From IMG/VR virus record IMGVR_UViG_3300046010_007871, positions 1-58,478 of that record: DNA of 58,478 nt. One strand, given 5' to 3'. The translations under genes and the position numbers were made by a program. The notes under the pieces were generated by a model. That model did no database searches and was not told the DNA's origin. It saw only the letters and a program-made list of their open reading frames with translations. Numbering within the stretch: position 1 is the stretch's first letter; the number at the start of each line of letters is the position of its first letter. This DNA is from a virus. Shown piece after piece: positions 22,988 to 32,361 of the stretch.

Positions 22988-23473
22988 TTATGCCCCCACC
23001 TGGAGCGCCGACCAGATGTCGATCCACTGGATGGCGAAGTCGGAAGGTCGCTGAATGTAGAAGTGCAGGTATTTGCACACCGTGTCGAGCTTGGCCTGGC
23101 TGTCGATCGGGTCTTGACCGAACGGCCCCACGATGCTGCCAAACTCGGCGATGCCCGCGGCGCTCACCGAAATCTCCCACCCCCCGATGCTGGCGGGATC
23201 TTCGATGAGCGTGAACAGTGGCGACGAGCTCTCGCGACGCTGCGAGAGATACGCTCGGTATGCAGGCGGTCCGGCTACGTTGCCCGAGATGTAAAACACC
23301 AACGGAAACGAGAACGGCACCGTCGGCGCGCGCGTCGGCAGGTTGGTGAATCCTGCGTCGAAGCCGTTGGCTCGCACGAGACTCGACGGATACACCTCGT
23401 ATCCATCGTTTCCGATGACCTTGCTCTGCGAGAACGCGTAGCGGAAATCGCTATAGCTGTTCAGGATCGCCAT
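22988..23473 (-). CDS. hypothetical baseplate-region protein, 161 aa
   Basis: The protein begins MAILNSYSDFRYAFSQSKVI and is rich in aromatic residues and strands (FPLVFYISGNVAGPP; CKYLHFYIQRPSDFAIQWID). No family recognised. It lies between the hub protein and the spike protein, so a baseplate role is likely. Confidence 0.5.
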   Translation of the reverse strand: MAILNSYSDFRYAFSQSKVIGNDGYEVYPSSLVRANGFDAGFTNLPTRAPTVPFSFPLVFYISGNVAGPPAYRAYLSQRRESSSPLFTLIEDPASIGGWEISVSAAGIAEFGSIVGPFGQDPIDSQAKLDTVCKYLHFYIQRPSDFAIQWIDIWSALQVGA

Positions 23474-23480
23474 GGTTGCC

Positions 23481-24668
23481 TCACTGTGGGATCTCGCCGA
23501 GCACCAGCGCTCCGAGCGGGATGAGCTTCAAGCGTGTACGCTGGCCAGAGTTGCGATCTTGCGAGAGCTCTCGCTCGAGCACGTACATGGGCTCGTTAAT
23601 ACCAAATGCCTCGCACACGACGTTCGCCACCGTGTCCACCTGCCACACTGCGCCCGTCGCCGACACAATACCAGGCACCTCGCACGTAAACTGGTATGCG
23701 CTCACCGCTGGCAAGCTAAGCGCAAGCGTGGCGATGTTTTGGCTGCGCTGGATGTCGCGCGCTGTCTTGTCCTTGATGATGCGTGGCTTGCTTAGCTGAA
23801 AGGTCGACGAGTACGCGCTGCGAGCTGGGAGCGCGCTTGCTGGCACTGTGACGTCAGGCTCTGCCACCGTTTGCACTGCCTGCTTCTCGGCGCGGGTTCC
23901 ACGCACGCGCACCTCGGAGAACTGTCCGTCATTCGTGGAGGTGTCGCTGCACGAAAGCATGACGTCGGCGTCGACCGGATATCGCCCGTTGAAGCTCTGC
24001 GCCACGGTGTAGAGCGGCGCCTGTGTGTAGTCAGGCGCGCAAACGAGTAGCTTGCCATCGTAGCTCTGACGCAGCACCACGCCGAGTCGATTGACGATGC
24101 GCGCGCAGAACGCATAGGCCGTCTCGCCCTCTTGCGCCTGACAATCTTGGTGCTTGAGCGCTGGCACCGGCACGCCTGTGCCTCGGCCTGATACCGGCTT
24201 GCCACTCGCCGCAAACACGCTCGCCGTGTTGTCGCCGATGACAGTGCCGAAGCCGAACGGAGCCATCACCTGGAGAATCAGATCGGCGACAGGCACATCG
24301 GTTGTTGCGCTAAAGGTCAGGCGCGGGTTGACGCTGGCCTCGTACGCGGCATGGAGCAGCGTCTTGGCAGTGCACGAGAACACCACGCCGTTTTGCCGCG
24401 ACAGGTTGCGGCTCACGCTCGAGATGACGTAGGCACCCTGAACAGCGCCGTTCACGTAGATCAGCACGAGCTTGCCCTTGACCAGAAGCTGATTGACGCT
24501 GGGCAGCATGTCGCGCGTCGGGATCGTCTCGAATGACAGATCGCCCACCGGGTCAGTGAACGTTTCGCGCAGCGAGAACGATATCCACGAATCGATGACG
24601 ATCTGCTGGTCATCAAACGCGCGCATCTCGACGACGACGCGCTGTCCGCTGTAGGTTTGCGTGGCCAT
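23481..24668 (-). CDS. baseplate hub protein (Mu gp44/gpP-like)
   Basis: The 395-aa protein fits the gpD/gp27-type hub: an N-terminal barrel (WISFSLRETFTDPVGDLSFE) with LVKGKLVLIYVNGAVQ and GAYVISSVSRNLSR, a middle QEGETAYAFCARIVNRLGV typical of the family, and a C-terminal barrel with RLKLIPLGALVLGE. This trimeric hub connects tail tube and spike. The start shares one base with the preceding gene's stop. Confidence 0.8.
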   Translation of the reverse strand: MATQTYSGQRVVVEMRAFDDQQIVIDSWISFSLRETFTDPVGDLSFETIPTRDMLPSVNQLLVKGKLVLIYVNGAVQGAYVISSVSRNLSRQNGVVFSCTAKTLLHAAYEASVNPRLTFSATTDVPVADLILQVMAPFGFGTVIGDNTASVFAASGKPVSGRGTGVPVPALKHQDCQAQEGETAYAFCARIVNRLGVVLRQSYDGKLLVCAPDYTQAPLYTVAQSFNGRYPVDADVMLSCSDTSTNDGQFSEVRVRGTRAEKQAVQTVAEPDVTVPASALPARSAYSSTFQLSKPRIIKDKTARDIQRSQNIATLALSLPAVSAYQFTCEVPGIVSATGAVWQVDTVANVVCEAFGINEPMYVLERELSQDRNSGQRTRLKLIPLGALVLGEIPQ

Positions 24669-25552
24669 CAGCCGCCGTAGAACGCGAGCGACGTGCCCGC
24701 CTTGATGATGGGCCCAGTCACCAGGCCCGAGTTCAGGCCAAGCGCATCCTCGAACGTGTTGCCGTAGAGCTTCGCAAACGCGTCAAGCGAGATGTCGTTG
24801 GGCAAGGTGATCTGCTGGACATTGCGGTAGTTCTGCGAGGCGCCAGTGGCAGCCTGCGCGCGCAAGCCCATCGTCAGGCACTCGGACAGCCACTCGACCG
24901 GCACGTCGCGCAACAAGTCCTTGACTGCCACTTGCAGCGAGACGGTGTCGGCGTAGCCAGCGATTCGCTCGGCCTCGCGCGTATAGTCCAGGCTCTGCGT
25001 TGGCAACGTGCTCAAGTTGTTCACCGCGAGCTCGAACGACTCGAACCCAAGGCCCTCTGGCACGCTATAGCCCGTAAGCTGCATCGCCTGGTCGAGTGCC
25101 TTGCCGTACACCTTCGGCGAGAGCTCGGAGCCTGGCAGGCGCACCGTCAGCTCGGTCGGGTCGAAGAAGCTCTCGACCCACGTCACTTGCAGCGTGATGC
25201 CTCCACGGTCCTTCGACGGGTCGACAGTGGCCGACCACGTCATGACGCGGGCGAACATGTTGCCCAGCACCGGATGCGATAGGCCGTCGATCTTGCCGTT
25301 CTCGAGCGAGTCTAGCCACTTCTCCAGCCTTGCTGGAAGCAGGTCAGATGCGATGGTGTTATTGAACACCAGCGTCGCGCGGATGCTGTACGGCGTGCGG
25401 CCAGTGTTGTCGTGTGCGGCGCCGTCAACGTACGGATACTTGCGCTCGGCTTGGTCATGCCCTCCGTCGAATGACGTTTCAAGGCACGGCGCTGTAAGCG
25501 CGCCCCACGTGATCTCTTGGAGATTGCCGATCCAATCGTATGCGCCGGACAT
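24668..25552 (-). CDS. DNA circularisation N-terminal domain/Mu gpN-like tail protein with LysM-like C-terminus
   Basis: The 294-aa protein resembles Mu gp43-type proteins: an N-terminal domain with YPYVDGAAHDNTGRTPYSIR and VTWVESFFDP, as in DNA_circ_N-domain proteins that in fact belong to tail/baseplate assembly, and a C-terminal VQQITLPNDISLDAFAKLYG resembling a LysM motif. It lies between the tape measure and the hub. Function: baseplate hub attachment to the tube. Confidence 0.7.
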   Translation of the reverse strand: MSGAYDWIGNLQEITWGALTAPCLETSFDGGHDQAERKYPYVDGAAHDNTGRTPYSIRATLVFNNTIASDLLPARLEKWLDSLENGKIDGLSHPVLGNMFARVMTWSATVDPSKDRGGITLQVTWVESFFDPTELTVRLPGSELSPKVYGKALDQAMQLTGYSVPEGLGFESFELAVNNLSTLPTQSLDYTREAERIAGYADTVSLQVAVKDLLRDVPVEWLSECLTMGLRAQAATGASQNYRNVQQITLPNDISLDAFAKLYGNTFEDALGLNSGLVTGPIIKAGTSLAFYGG

Positions 25553-25554
25553 GA

Positions 25555-27834
25555 TTAGCCGCCTCCCAAGGCAATGGCGCTACCAGTGATATTTGCCTTG
25601 CCAGCTGCGCCGACTGTCTGAAGCGCAGTCGCTGCCGCGTTTGCGGCTTGCATGAGCTTGTCGAGGGATGCTGCGTCAAGTTCTTCAGTTGGCGCAAAAC
25701 CAAGCGCCTTTTGCTGTGCACCGCTGGCCATCAAACTACGTTCCGAGATGAGTCGATCCACTAGCGCGGAAGCTTGGTCCGTCTCTTGGCCACCCGTCAT
25801 TTTTTGACCAAGCGCTCGACCAATCATTGTTGCTGGATTGATCGACTCACTCAGTGTGGGCGTCATGCTGCCAGTGGTTGCGATTCGCTCAAACGTGGTT
25901 CGTGCGCGCGATTCGAGCATCGAACGTTGCATGTCGCCCATGTCGGCGCCGCCCATCGCTGCGGTATATTTGGCGATGAAGTCCTTTTGAGACAGGAACT
26001 CCTTGCCGCCGCCTTTGCCAGTTGCAGCAGATGCGCCAGCTAGAGTGCCGGTCGACATCTTGCCTTGTATTTGTGCAATTTTGCCAGTGGCTTCCATGTG
26101 TGCAATCATGGCAGCAGCTTTTTCCTCTGGTGTCTTTGCCGCAGCCAGTTTGCGACCAGCCTTCTCTTGCTCCTTCTTTGCAACCTCCATCTGCTTGTCT
26201 AGCGATGGTCGTTTCTTCTCAAATCCAAGCATTTCGGCAAAGTCCGAAAACGCTTGCATGTTTTCCGAGATGACGTCAGCCGCAAACTCGAACGCATCAA
26301 TCATTGCGTCGAGAGCACCGCTCTCTTCAAGCTTCGTAAATGCATCAGCCAATGCTGGGAGTACTCGATCCGTAACTTTTCCAGTCGCTTTTTCCCAAGC
26401 TGCTGTGATCTTTGCGCTTGTGGATTGCTGCGCCGCAGTTGCCGCTTCTTCGATGGTGTTGCGCGCGTTTGTAACGTTGGCCGCTTCTTCCAGCTGTTTC
26501 CTAACGGCTTCACCAGCCTTGTTTAGGTCTTTGCTGCGTTTCATCTCCTCATTGAATACATCCGAAAGGATATTGATGATCGGGTCCGCCTGAGCTCCGA
26601 ACATCTTTCCGAGTTGCGTCTTGTTGCCCTCGGTTTTCTTGAAGGACTCCACCAACACGTCGTTGGTGTTGCGCAGTTGCCTACCCTTAGAGCCTGCAAC
26701 AAACACATCCACGCCAGACTTTTGGAACACGTCGGCGTGTGAGGTCATAGCGCGGAACAGGTTTTCGACGGCGGAGGTGGCTTGCTCTGCGGAACCACCG
26801 CCACGTCTCGCAATCTGCGCAAGCGCACCGACCTGAGCCACACCCCTGACGGTTTTGTCTACGTTGGCGCCTGCAGCGGCTGCGCTAATGCGGCCCATAA
26901 GCGACGCCATGTCCTTTAGCTCAAACTGGCCTTGTGCGCCTTGAATGGCGAGCACTGACAGCGCATCAGCCATATCCTCCGCGCCTTTGATGTCCATGTT
27001 GTTTGACAGTGCCGCCGCTGCTTCGGCCACATCTTGAATCTCTGCACCTGCGGCGCTGGCGACAGTGGCCAGACTCTTGAGTGTACTCACGTCGAGCACT
27101 TGCCCCGTAGCGCCTTGGAAGGCCAACGTGGCCTCGGCCAAACCCTTTGCGGTCTGCCCTGGCATCTCGCCCGCGGCCTCGTACATGTTCTGCCGGATGG
27201 TGCGTGCGTCTAGCATCTTGCCGCCAGACAGGCGCGAGTTGATGGCGATTCGACGAGCCATCTCGTCGACCTCCATGCCTTGGGCCGTCATGCTGCCGAT
27301 CGTGGCTACGCCAGCCATCAGACCGGCACCAGCTGCGCCTACCGCAGCCATGCCGAGGTCGCCCATCAGAGCTCGACGCGACTCGGCTCTTGCCTCACGA
27401 GCGCGATCCATTTTGGCCTGTGCCTTGGCTACCTCTCGCGCTCTTGCCTTGGCCGTAGCTTCTGCGGCTTTGACCTCGGCCTTCGCGGAGCGCTCACGCT
27501 CGCGTTCGGATGCCTTGCGAGCCTTGTCCTCGGCGCGTGCCTTGTCTCGTGACGCGCGGGCTTGCTCTCTCTCAATCTCTCGCAGCACGGCCTTCTCGCG
27601 CCCTACACGAGGGTCCGTTGCGGCTGGGCCAGCTCCAGCCCCACCTGCGCCTGCGCCACCGCCACGAGGCGCGCCAGGGCCACCAGCGCCTGCTGCACCC
27701 ATAGAGGCTCGCATGCGCTTAGCGGCACGCTCGGCGCGCACGGCTGCGTCCTCTGCGGCCTTGCTAATGCCCTTGTAGGCCGCGACCACCGAGTCGGCGC
27801 CCGACGCGATGAACTGATAGCGGATGACAGCCAT
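25555..27834 (-). CDS. tail tape measure protein
   Basis: At 759 aa this is the longest protein encoded in the window. An N-terminal helical region with long charged Ala/Arg/Lys/Glu heptads (AVLREIEREQARASRDKARA) leads to Ala/Gly-rich hydrophobic stretches (MAAVGAAGAGLMAGVATIGS) and the tape measure pattern VASAAGAEIQDVAEAAAALS, common to phage tape measure proteins. It sets tail length and is ejected with DNA. The C-terminal half, about 25560-26650, is lower in GC. The position between the tail chaperone-like genes and the baseplate is as expected. Confidence 0.88.
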   Translation of the reverse strand: MAVIRYQFIASGADSVVAAYKGISKAAEDAAVRAERAAKRMRASMGAAGAGGPGAPRGGGAGAGGAGAGPAATDPRVGREKAVLREIEREQARASRDKARAEDKARKASERERERSAKAEVKAAEATAKARAREVAKAQAKMDRAREARAESRRALMGDLGMAAVGAAGAGLMAGVATIGSMTAQGMEVDEMARRIAINSRLSGGKMLDARTIRQNMYEAAGEMPGQTAKGLAEATLAFQGATGQVLDVSTLKSLATVASAAGAEIQDVAEAAAALSNNMDIKGAEDMADALSVLAIQGAQGQFELKDMASLMGRISAAAAGANVDKTVRGVAQVGALAQIARRGGGSAEQATSAVENLFRAMTSHADVFQKSGVDVFVAGSKGRQLRNTNDVLVESFKKTEGNKTQLGKMFGAQADPIINILSDVFNEEMKRSKDLNKAGEAVRKQLEEAANVTNARNTIEEAATAAQQSTSAKITAAWEKATGKVTDRVLPALADAFTKLEESGALDAMIDAFEFAADVISENMQAFSDFAEMLGFEKKRPSLDKQMEVAKKEQEKAGRKLAAAKTPEEKAAAMIAHMEATGKIAQIQGKMSTGTLAGASAATGKGGGKEFLSQKDFIAKYTAAMGGADMGDMQRSMLESRARTTFERIATTGSMTPTLSESINPATMIGRALGQKMTGGQETDQASALVDRLISERSLMASGAQQKALGFAPTEELDAASLDKLMQAANAAATALQTVGAAGKANITGSAIALGGG

Positions 27835-27835
27835 G

Positions 27836-28195
27836 TCACTTCACCAGCTTATCGAGCGCCCGTTGCACGGCAGGCACAGCTCGAGCCGATAGGTCGTCGA
27901 TATTCATGAGGCCACGGTCGTTCACGTAGCTCGCGTAGGCCATGCTGCCTTTCGGGTTTGGTGCAAACGGACCTGCAACGAACTCCACCGCAGGGTCGGA
28001 CACGTCGAGCGCCTTGACGAGCGTACTGGCCTCGAGATAGCCGGTTCGGTTTTGATAGCCATGGGACCGCCTTGCCTGCTCCGCAAACGGAGCCACGGCC
28101 TCGAACATCGCGCGCTCGACGCTGGCGTGCGAGAGCGCCTTGATCGCGTCGCGCGCCTCGCTGACCACGTCCGACATGTCGACCTTGACGATCAC
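27836..28195 (-). CDS. HK97 gp10-like minor tail/tail completion protein
   Basis: A 119-aa protein with ALSHASVERAMFEAVAPFAE, then RTGYLEASTLV and PKGSMAYASYVNDRG. This resembles the gp10/tail completion family (helix, r.TG.L..S, then .Y...v..G). It is one base from the tape measure gene. Function inferred from family resemblance and position. Confidence 0.5.
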   Translation of the reverse strand: MIVKVDMSDVVSEARDAIKALSHASVERAMFEAVAPFAEQARRSHGYQNRTGYLEASTLVKALDVSDPAVEFVAGPFAPNPKGSMAYASYVNDRGLMNIDDLSARAVPAVQRALDKLVK

Positions 28196-28204
28196 GCTGC
28201 CACC

Positions 28205-28948
28205 CTACTCCGTTCCGCTAGCCTTGTCGCGCTCGGCTGCGGCCTGCTCGGCTGCGGCCTGCTCGGCTGCGACTTGCGCATCGTCATGAATAGCGGATGC
28301 CTGCCTAGCTGCGACCAGGCGCGTGGCGAGCACCACGACCAGATGCGACAGCGCCTCTCTCTGAAACCTTGCCAGCGCCACCTGGGATGACTCAAGGTCG
28401 CTCTGCGAGATGACCGTGACGAGCACGTCGATCTCCTCAGGCGTGAGCACGCGTACACCACCGGCCTCGCTCGAGCGCACTTCGTTCACGAGCGACAACA
28501 GGCTGGCGATCTGGTCCGCTGTCAGCTTTTCGATGATCCACCGCACGCTCGGAAACGCCGGGTGCATGCCCTCGACGCCTGGGTCGTTGCCTCGCACCGC
28601 CGCGTGCAGGATGGCCGCGGCCTTGGCATCCTGAACGATGTCGTCGTCGCTTTTCAGTTGCTCTCCACCCTCGCCAGTTGCGAGCCGAGCCACGTACTCA
28701 TGCGCGCGTTTGATGGCTATGTCTTGCTCGCCCTTCGTTGGCACCCTCACCCACACCTTGGCTCCAGGCGTGCCCAAGAGCTCGGACACGTCGTACTCGA
28801 CTTTGCGCCGGTTGCCTGCGCGCTCGCGCAACGCCTTCGCGAGCTGGCTCTCGTACTCGCCAGGCGCCACGTCGGGCGAGCTCGCAACGCCTCCGCGTCC
28901 GTTCATCTGCCCGAGTCGCTGTGAGATGTTCCCCTGCTGAAACGTCAT
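28205..28948 (-). CDS. tail assembly protein candidate, 247 aa
   Basis: A mostly helical protein starting MTFQQGNISQRLGQMNGRGG. It lies between the tail tube/chaperone-like gene and the tape measure, where tail assembly chaperones occur. The C-terminus is a short Ala/Glu/Gln repeat (VAAEQAAAEQAAAERDKASG) encoded by three copies of a GCTGCGGCCTGCTCG-like unit. No family is certain, and no slippery frameshift site linking it to the upstream gene is evident. Confidence 0.5.
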   Translation of the reverse strand: MTFQQGNISQRLGQMNGRGGVASSPDVAPGEYESQLAKALRERAGNRRKVEYDVSELLGTPGAKVWVRVPTKGEQDIAIKRAHEYVARLATGEGGEQLKSDDDIVQDAKAAAILHAAVRGNDPGVEGMHPAFPSVRWIIEKLTADQIASLLSLVNEVRSSEAGGVRVLTPEEIDVLVTVISQSDLESSQVALARFQREALSHLVVVLATRLVAARQASAIHDDAQVAAEQAAAEQAAAERDKASGTE

Positions 28949-28951
28949 GCG

Positions 28952-29515
28952 TTACCCCTTCGTGCTCCATGCTGCGTCGAAGGCCATCCATTGGCCGTCC
29001 GTAAGTTGTCCCAGTGGCATGCCGAAGAACCGATCGGGCTGCGGCATAAAATGCGCCGTCATGGCGAGATGCGAGGCGCTTTCGATGATGCCTCGGCGCA
29101 GAGCGTGATTGCTTGGATGCTGCGCGCCTTCTCGCAGTACGACCTCCCACGCGCGGAGGTCCGAGCGCCCGTAGATCGGCGACATAACCCCAAGCGCCTC
29201 CAGCGTCGCGTTGCTGATGCCTAGCGCGTCCTCGTGAGGCGCAAGGCCGAACTGCTCCACGCTAGCAAACGCTGGCGAACCATCTGCGTTGTGCAGGCAT
29301 CGCACGACTAGCTCGTCGAGCACGACATCTTGCTTGCTCGTCATATCCTCGCCGATTGGCAAAAGCTCCTCCAGCTCGTGCCCTGTCATGGCCTCGACGT
29401 AGAGATCTGGCAGCTCAAGCGCCGCAAACGAAACACGCCACCGAGGGCGCCTCGCAACCGAGCACAGCGTTCGAAACAGCTGAGCCGGGGAGACATCCTT
29501 CGGTGGCGTGCGCAT
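28952..29515 (-). CDS. tail assembly chaperone candidate, 187 aa
   Basis: The helical 187-aa protein follows the tail tube gene. It contains DLYVEAMTGHELEELLPIGE and later GRSDLRAWEVVLREGAQHPS, and the C-terminus ends QLTDGQWMAFDAAWSTKG. In sequence style and position it fits a tail chaperone acting on the tape measure protein. Separated by three bases from the next gene. Confidence 0.5.
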   Translation of the reverse strand: MRTPPKDVSPAQLFRTLCSVARRPRWRVSFAALELPDLYVEAMTGHELEELLPIGEDMTSKQDVVLDELVVRCLHNADGSPAFASVEQFGLAPHEDALGISNATLEALGVMSPIYGRSDLRAWEVVLREGAQHPSNHALRRGIIESASHLAMTAHFMPQPDRFFGMPLGQLTDGQWMAFDAAWSTKG

Positions 29516-29541
29516 GATGCCTGCCTACCAGGTCGCGAGCG

Positions 29542-29910
29542 TCAGGAGAAGGGCGCTGCCTGCACCGTCATGCTCACGTCGAGGCGGCTCGGGTCAGCGG
29601 GCGAGCTCGAAAGCGCGGGGCCGTTGATCATGCCCTGCGCGATCATGGTCTCGCCGCTGTCGGTGCTGACCTTGACCGACACGATCGAGTTTGCGAGGAA
29701 GTAGCCCACGTAATCCACGCGGTCGCCGCTCGAGGGGATGAAGCCCTTGATGCTCACGGTCGCGTTCTTCGGCGGGATGTAGAAGCCCGCAAGGTCTTGC
29801 ACGAGTGTGCTGATGGGCATCGGGTCGCCGTTGTACTTGACGTCGACGCTCTCGGCCTCTCCGTCAAGTTTTCCCTCGATGCTCACGTAGTAGCGCGCGT
29901 AAAATCGCAT
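29542..29910 (-). CDS. tail tube protein
   Basis: The 122-aa protein follows the sheath gene, as tube genes do in Mu-like myophages. It is strand-rich with RFYARYYVSIEGKLDGEAES at the start, then FYIPPKNATVSIKGFIPSSG and a C-terminal LDVSMTVQAAPF. Tube hexamers stack inside the sheath. The call rests on gene order, size and beta-rich sequence. Confidence 0.7.
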   Translation of the reverse strand: MRFYARYYVSIEGKLDGEAESVDVKYNGDPMPISTLVQDLAGFYIPPKNATVSIKGFIPSSGDRVDYVGYFLANSIVSVKVSTDSGETMIAQGMINGPALSSSPADPSRLDVSMTVQAAPFS

Positions 29911-29928
29911 GGTCGTTCTCGGCTCCTA

Positions 29929-31482
29929 TCAGTAGGCGGGAGATGCCTCGCGGAGCGTGAACTCCGAGAAGAGGTTGTGCTGTACGGCGTACAGGTTGAA
30001 GCTCGCGGCGAGACCACCGGGCCGACGCTGCACGAGGATGCTGTCGAGCGAGCTCGCGAGCACCGAGGGCGACGGGTCGAGGATGGGCGAGCCGTAGAGC
30101 CCGAACGGCGCAGGGCCAGAGGCGGCGACGAACACGTTGCGGATGAGCGCTCCGAGCGTCTGCGGCGTGTCCACACCGGGCACAGGCTTCGCGCCAGGCA
30201 ACGGATCGTCGGCTACCTTGCCCTGCTTCTGCTCGCGGTAGCGCGTGCTGATGACGTCCCAGATGGTGAACATCACCGAGGTGATGTGACCTTCGCTCGC
30301 GCGATAGTCCTTGGTGCCTTGGTCGTTGAGCGACCTCGAGGTGATGTGGCGCACGAGGTATGCCTGGCCGAGGGCGCGCGCGCCGATGGGGCAAACGCCG
30401 TCCTTGAGCAGCTGCTCGATCTCGGTGGGCGTCCACCAGTCCGACTTGCTGTACGGCACCGGGCAGTCGAACCTGGTGGTGTCGGTGTTGGTGTAGCCAG
30501 CGAGGTTGGCCGCAGGGTCGGCCATCTGCTGCGAGCGCATCACGCCGCAGAGATGCGCAGCGATCATGCCTGGCGTCCAGTCGCTGTTCTTCGATGCGAA
30601 GAAGAACGCGTAAACGCTGTTGGCGTCGCTGTCCGTTGCGACGGTGGAGCTCTGCGCTTGCGTGCCGACCAGGCCGAACACCACCATCTGGCTCTTGCCG
30701 TTGATCGGCAAGGCTTGATCGCGGATCATGGCGATGTGCTCGCCCACGCCGTTGTCGGTCGCGGTCGGAGCCGACGTCGAGAACTTGGGCGAGATCTGGT
30801 AGGTGTACTCGCCGAGCGCCGCGGTCGTGATGGCAGTCGAAAAGTCATCCTCGTTGGTGCCGTTGGTCAGAGCTCCGACGCTCACGGTCGTGGTCACGAT
30901 GGACGTGGGCGCGACGATGTAAGCGCGCACGCGAGCAAGCACGTAGTCCTGTCTCACGCCAAGGTTGGCCGTGGTCAGAGTCACAACGCCGGTCGAGGCG
31001 CTTGCGGTCAGTGGGAGCGAGCCATCGGCGAACGCGTTGATCGCATCGCGGCAGGCTTCGCCGATCTGCGTGGCAGTCTGCGCGTTCGTGATGGGGAACG
31101 TGATGTCCTGTCCCAGGATGGTCACCACGCCCGTCGTCGCAGCCGTCGAGGTGTTGGTGAACGTGATGTCGATCGTCGCCGCCGTGCCGCTGCCGCTCTC
31201 TGGTGGAGCGATGATGTACACGCGCGCCTCTGGATTGATGGCGACGAACTGCCGATACAGCAGGCGCGCCTCGCTCTTGCGCCCGAAGCGCAGCACGCAA
31301 TCCTCGTCGCTCGCGATGGGAGCGCCGATGGTGTTGGTGGTCTCGCTGCCTGCGCTCGTCTTGTTGCCGAAGATGAGCACGGGCCGGTCGCTCGAGACAC
31401 CGGACGAGATACCAGCGCCGAACACGAACTCGCGCACGATGCCGGGCGTGCGTCGAGTGGGGGAGAGTCCAGTAAGTGCCAT
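29929..31482 (-). CDS. tail sheath protein
   Basis: The 517-aa protein matches Mu gpL-type contractile sheath proteins: TRRTPGIVREFVFGAGIS near the N-terminus, SDRPVLIFGNKTSAGS, an inserted Thr-rich domain (about residues 100-190), PINGKSQMVVFGLVGT, then the C-terminal sheath core with PVPYSKSDWWTPTEIEQLLK, LVRHITSRSLNDQG and DVISTRYREQKQG. ATG 31482 has an AGGAGC site upstream. Its presence makes this a myophage. Confidence 0.9.
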   Translation of the reverse strand: MALTGLSPTRRTPGIVREFVFGAGISSGVSSDRPVLIFGNKTSAGSETTNTIGAPIASDEDCVLRFGRKSEARLLYRQFVAINPEARVYIIAPPESGSGTAATIDITFTNTSTAATTGVVTILGQDITFPITNAQTATQIGEACRDAINAFADGSLPLTASASTGVVTLTTANLGVRQDYVLARVRAYIVAPTSIVTTTVSVGALTNGTNEDDFSTAITTAALGEYTYQISPKFSTSAPTATDNGVGEHIAMIRDQALPINGKSQMVVFGLVGTQAQSSTVATDSDANSVYAFFFASKNSDWTPGMIAAHLCGVMRSQQMADPAANLAGYTNTDTTRFDCPVPYSKSDWWTPTEIEQLLKDGVCPIGARALGQAYLVRHITSRSLNDQGTKDYRASEGHITSVMFTIWDVISTRYREQKQGKVADDPLPGAKPVPGVDTPQTLGALIRNVFVAASGPAPFGLYGSPILDPSPSVLASSLDSILVQRRPGGLAASFNLYAVQHNLFSEFTLREASPAY

Positions 31483-31484
31483 CG

Positions 31485-31841
31485 TCAATCGCTCCTATTG
31501 CGTGAGTCGTTTTTGCGTGTGGAACCAGGCTGCGCCACGGGCGCAAGCTTCGCTTCTGCGAGCGCACGCGTCGGAGCGTCGCACTCGCCGAGCAATCGAA
31601 TCTCCCCGTCAGCTGCTGCGCGTCGGATGCGCAAGTGCTCCGAGCGCTTCACCTCCACGAGCTCGCGCACGACGTCGAACGCCTCAATGGCCTTGCGCGT
31701 GTCTCGCGTGCCTTGCTGGTCAGCTGGGCGCGCTACGAACTTGAGGCCGATGTACCGCGGCGGCTGCCCCTCCGACGCAGCCCCATCGGGATGCGCCACG
31801 AGCGAGCCCTTGATCCCCTCGACATGTACCCAGAGCGGCAT
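31485..31841 (-). CDS. hypothetical protein before sheath, 118 aa
   Basis: ATG 31841 has a good AGGAGGGAG site. The 118-aa product starts MPLWVHVEGIKGSLVAHPDG, has an acidic-basic helical middle (RKAIEAFDVVRELVEVKRSE) and a basic end. No family recognised. The gene lies between connector genes and the sheath and may be a small tail completion or joining protein. Confidence 0.5.
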   Translation of the reverse strand: MPLWVHVEGIKGSLVAHPDGAASEGQPPRYIGLKFVARPADQQGTRDTRKAIEAFDVVRELVEVKRSEHLRIRRAAADGEIRLLGECDAPTRALAEAKLAPVAQPGSTRKNDSRNRSD

Positions 31842-31851
31842 GCGCTCCCTC

Positions 31852-32361
31852 CTACCAGGTTGAGACGCTGCGGAGCAGCCAGTTGTTGCCGTCGAAACAC
31901 GCGCGCACGTTCGCCGCGCTCGAGACGGGCATCGTGTAGAGCGTGCCGCCACCGACGCCACCGTTTACGACGGCAACCGTGTAGGCGTTCGTGTCTGTGC
32001 GAGTGAGCTCAAGCACGTCGCCCGCGGCGGCGTTCGTGGTGCTCAAGGTGATGGTCCGGTTGCCCGAGAGCGGGCCAACAACGCGTCGCCACGCGCCTTG
32101 CCCCACGGTGATGGTGGGCGACGCGTCGGCGATGTCTGCGCCCTTGTCGTCGTTGCGACAGAGCAGCCAGCGCCCTTCGTAACCGCTCGTGCCAGCGATG
32201 ACCGTGCGACCATCCGCCGTGCTCTGGTCGTTCGGCACCCAACGAAAGAGTTGCGAGCCGCTGTCGAGCGTGTGCCCGAACCGATAGAACGGCACGCCAT
32301 AGACGCCCGCCAACAGCGCGCGCGACTGGTAGACATCCGGCTTGGCATCTTGCGTGGTCAT
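31852..32361 (-). CDS. hypothetical structural protein, 169 aa
   Basis: ATG 32361 overlaps the preceding stop (ATGA). The protein is beta-rich, with SGYEGRWLLCRNDDKGAD, LSGNRTITLSTTNAAAGDVL and a final NVRACFDGNNWLLRSV, resembling the C-terminal repeats of phage fibre or decoration proteins. No defined family. Located between neck genes and sheath, it may decorate the neck or collar. Confidence 0.5.
   Translation of the reverse strand: MTTQDAKPDVYQSRALLAGVYGVPFYRFGHTLDSGSQLFRWVPNDQSTADGRTVIAGTSGYEGRWLLCRNDDKGADIADASPTITVGQGAWRRVVGPLSGNRTITLSTTNAAAGDVLELTRTDTNAYTVAVVNGGVGGGTLYTMPVSSAANVRACFDGNNWLLRSVSTW

Noticed and set aside
28205-29515. Programmed frameshift linking two tail chaperone genes
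   Set aside because: The genes are separated by three bases with their own start and stop, and no clear slippery heptamer is seen near the junction.
29797-31863. Long open frame (688 codons) on the plus strand opposite the sheath gene
   Set aside because: It is antisense to the sheath and tube genes, has low-complexity Arg/Ala/His-rich composition typical of high-GC shadow frames, and lacks a start signal.
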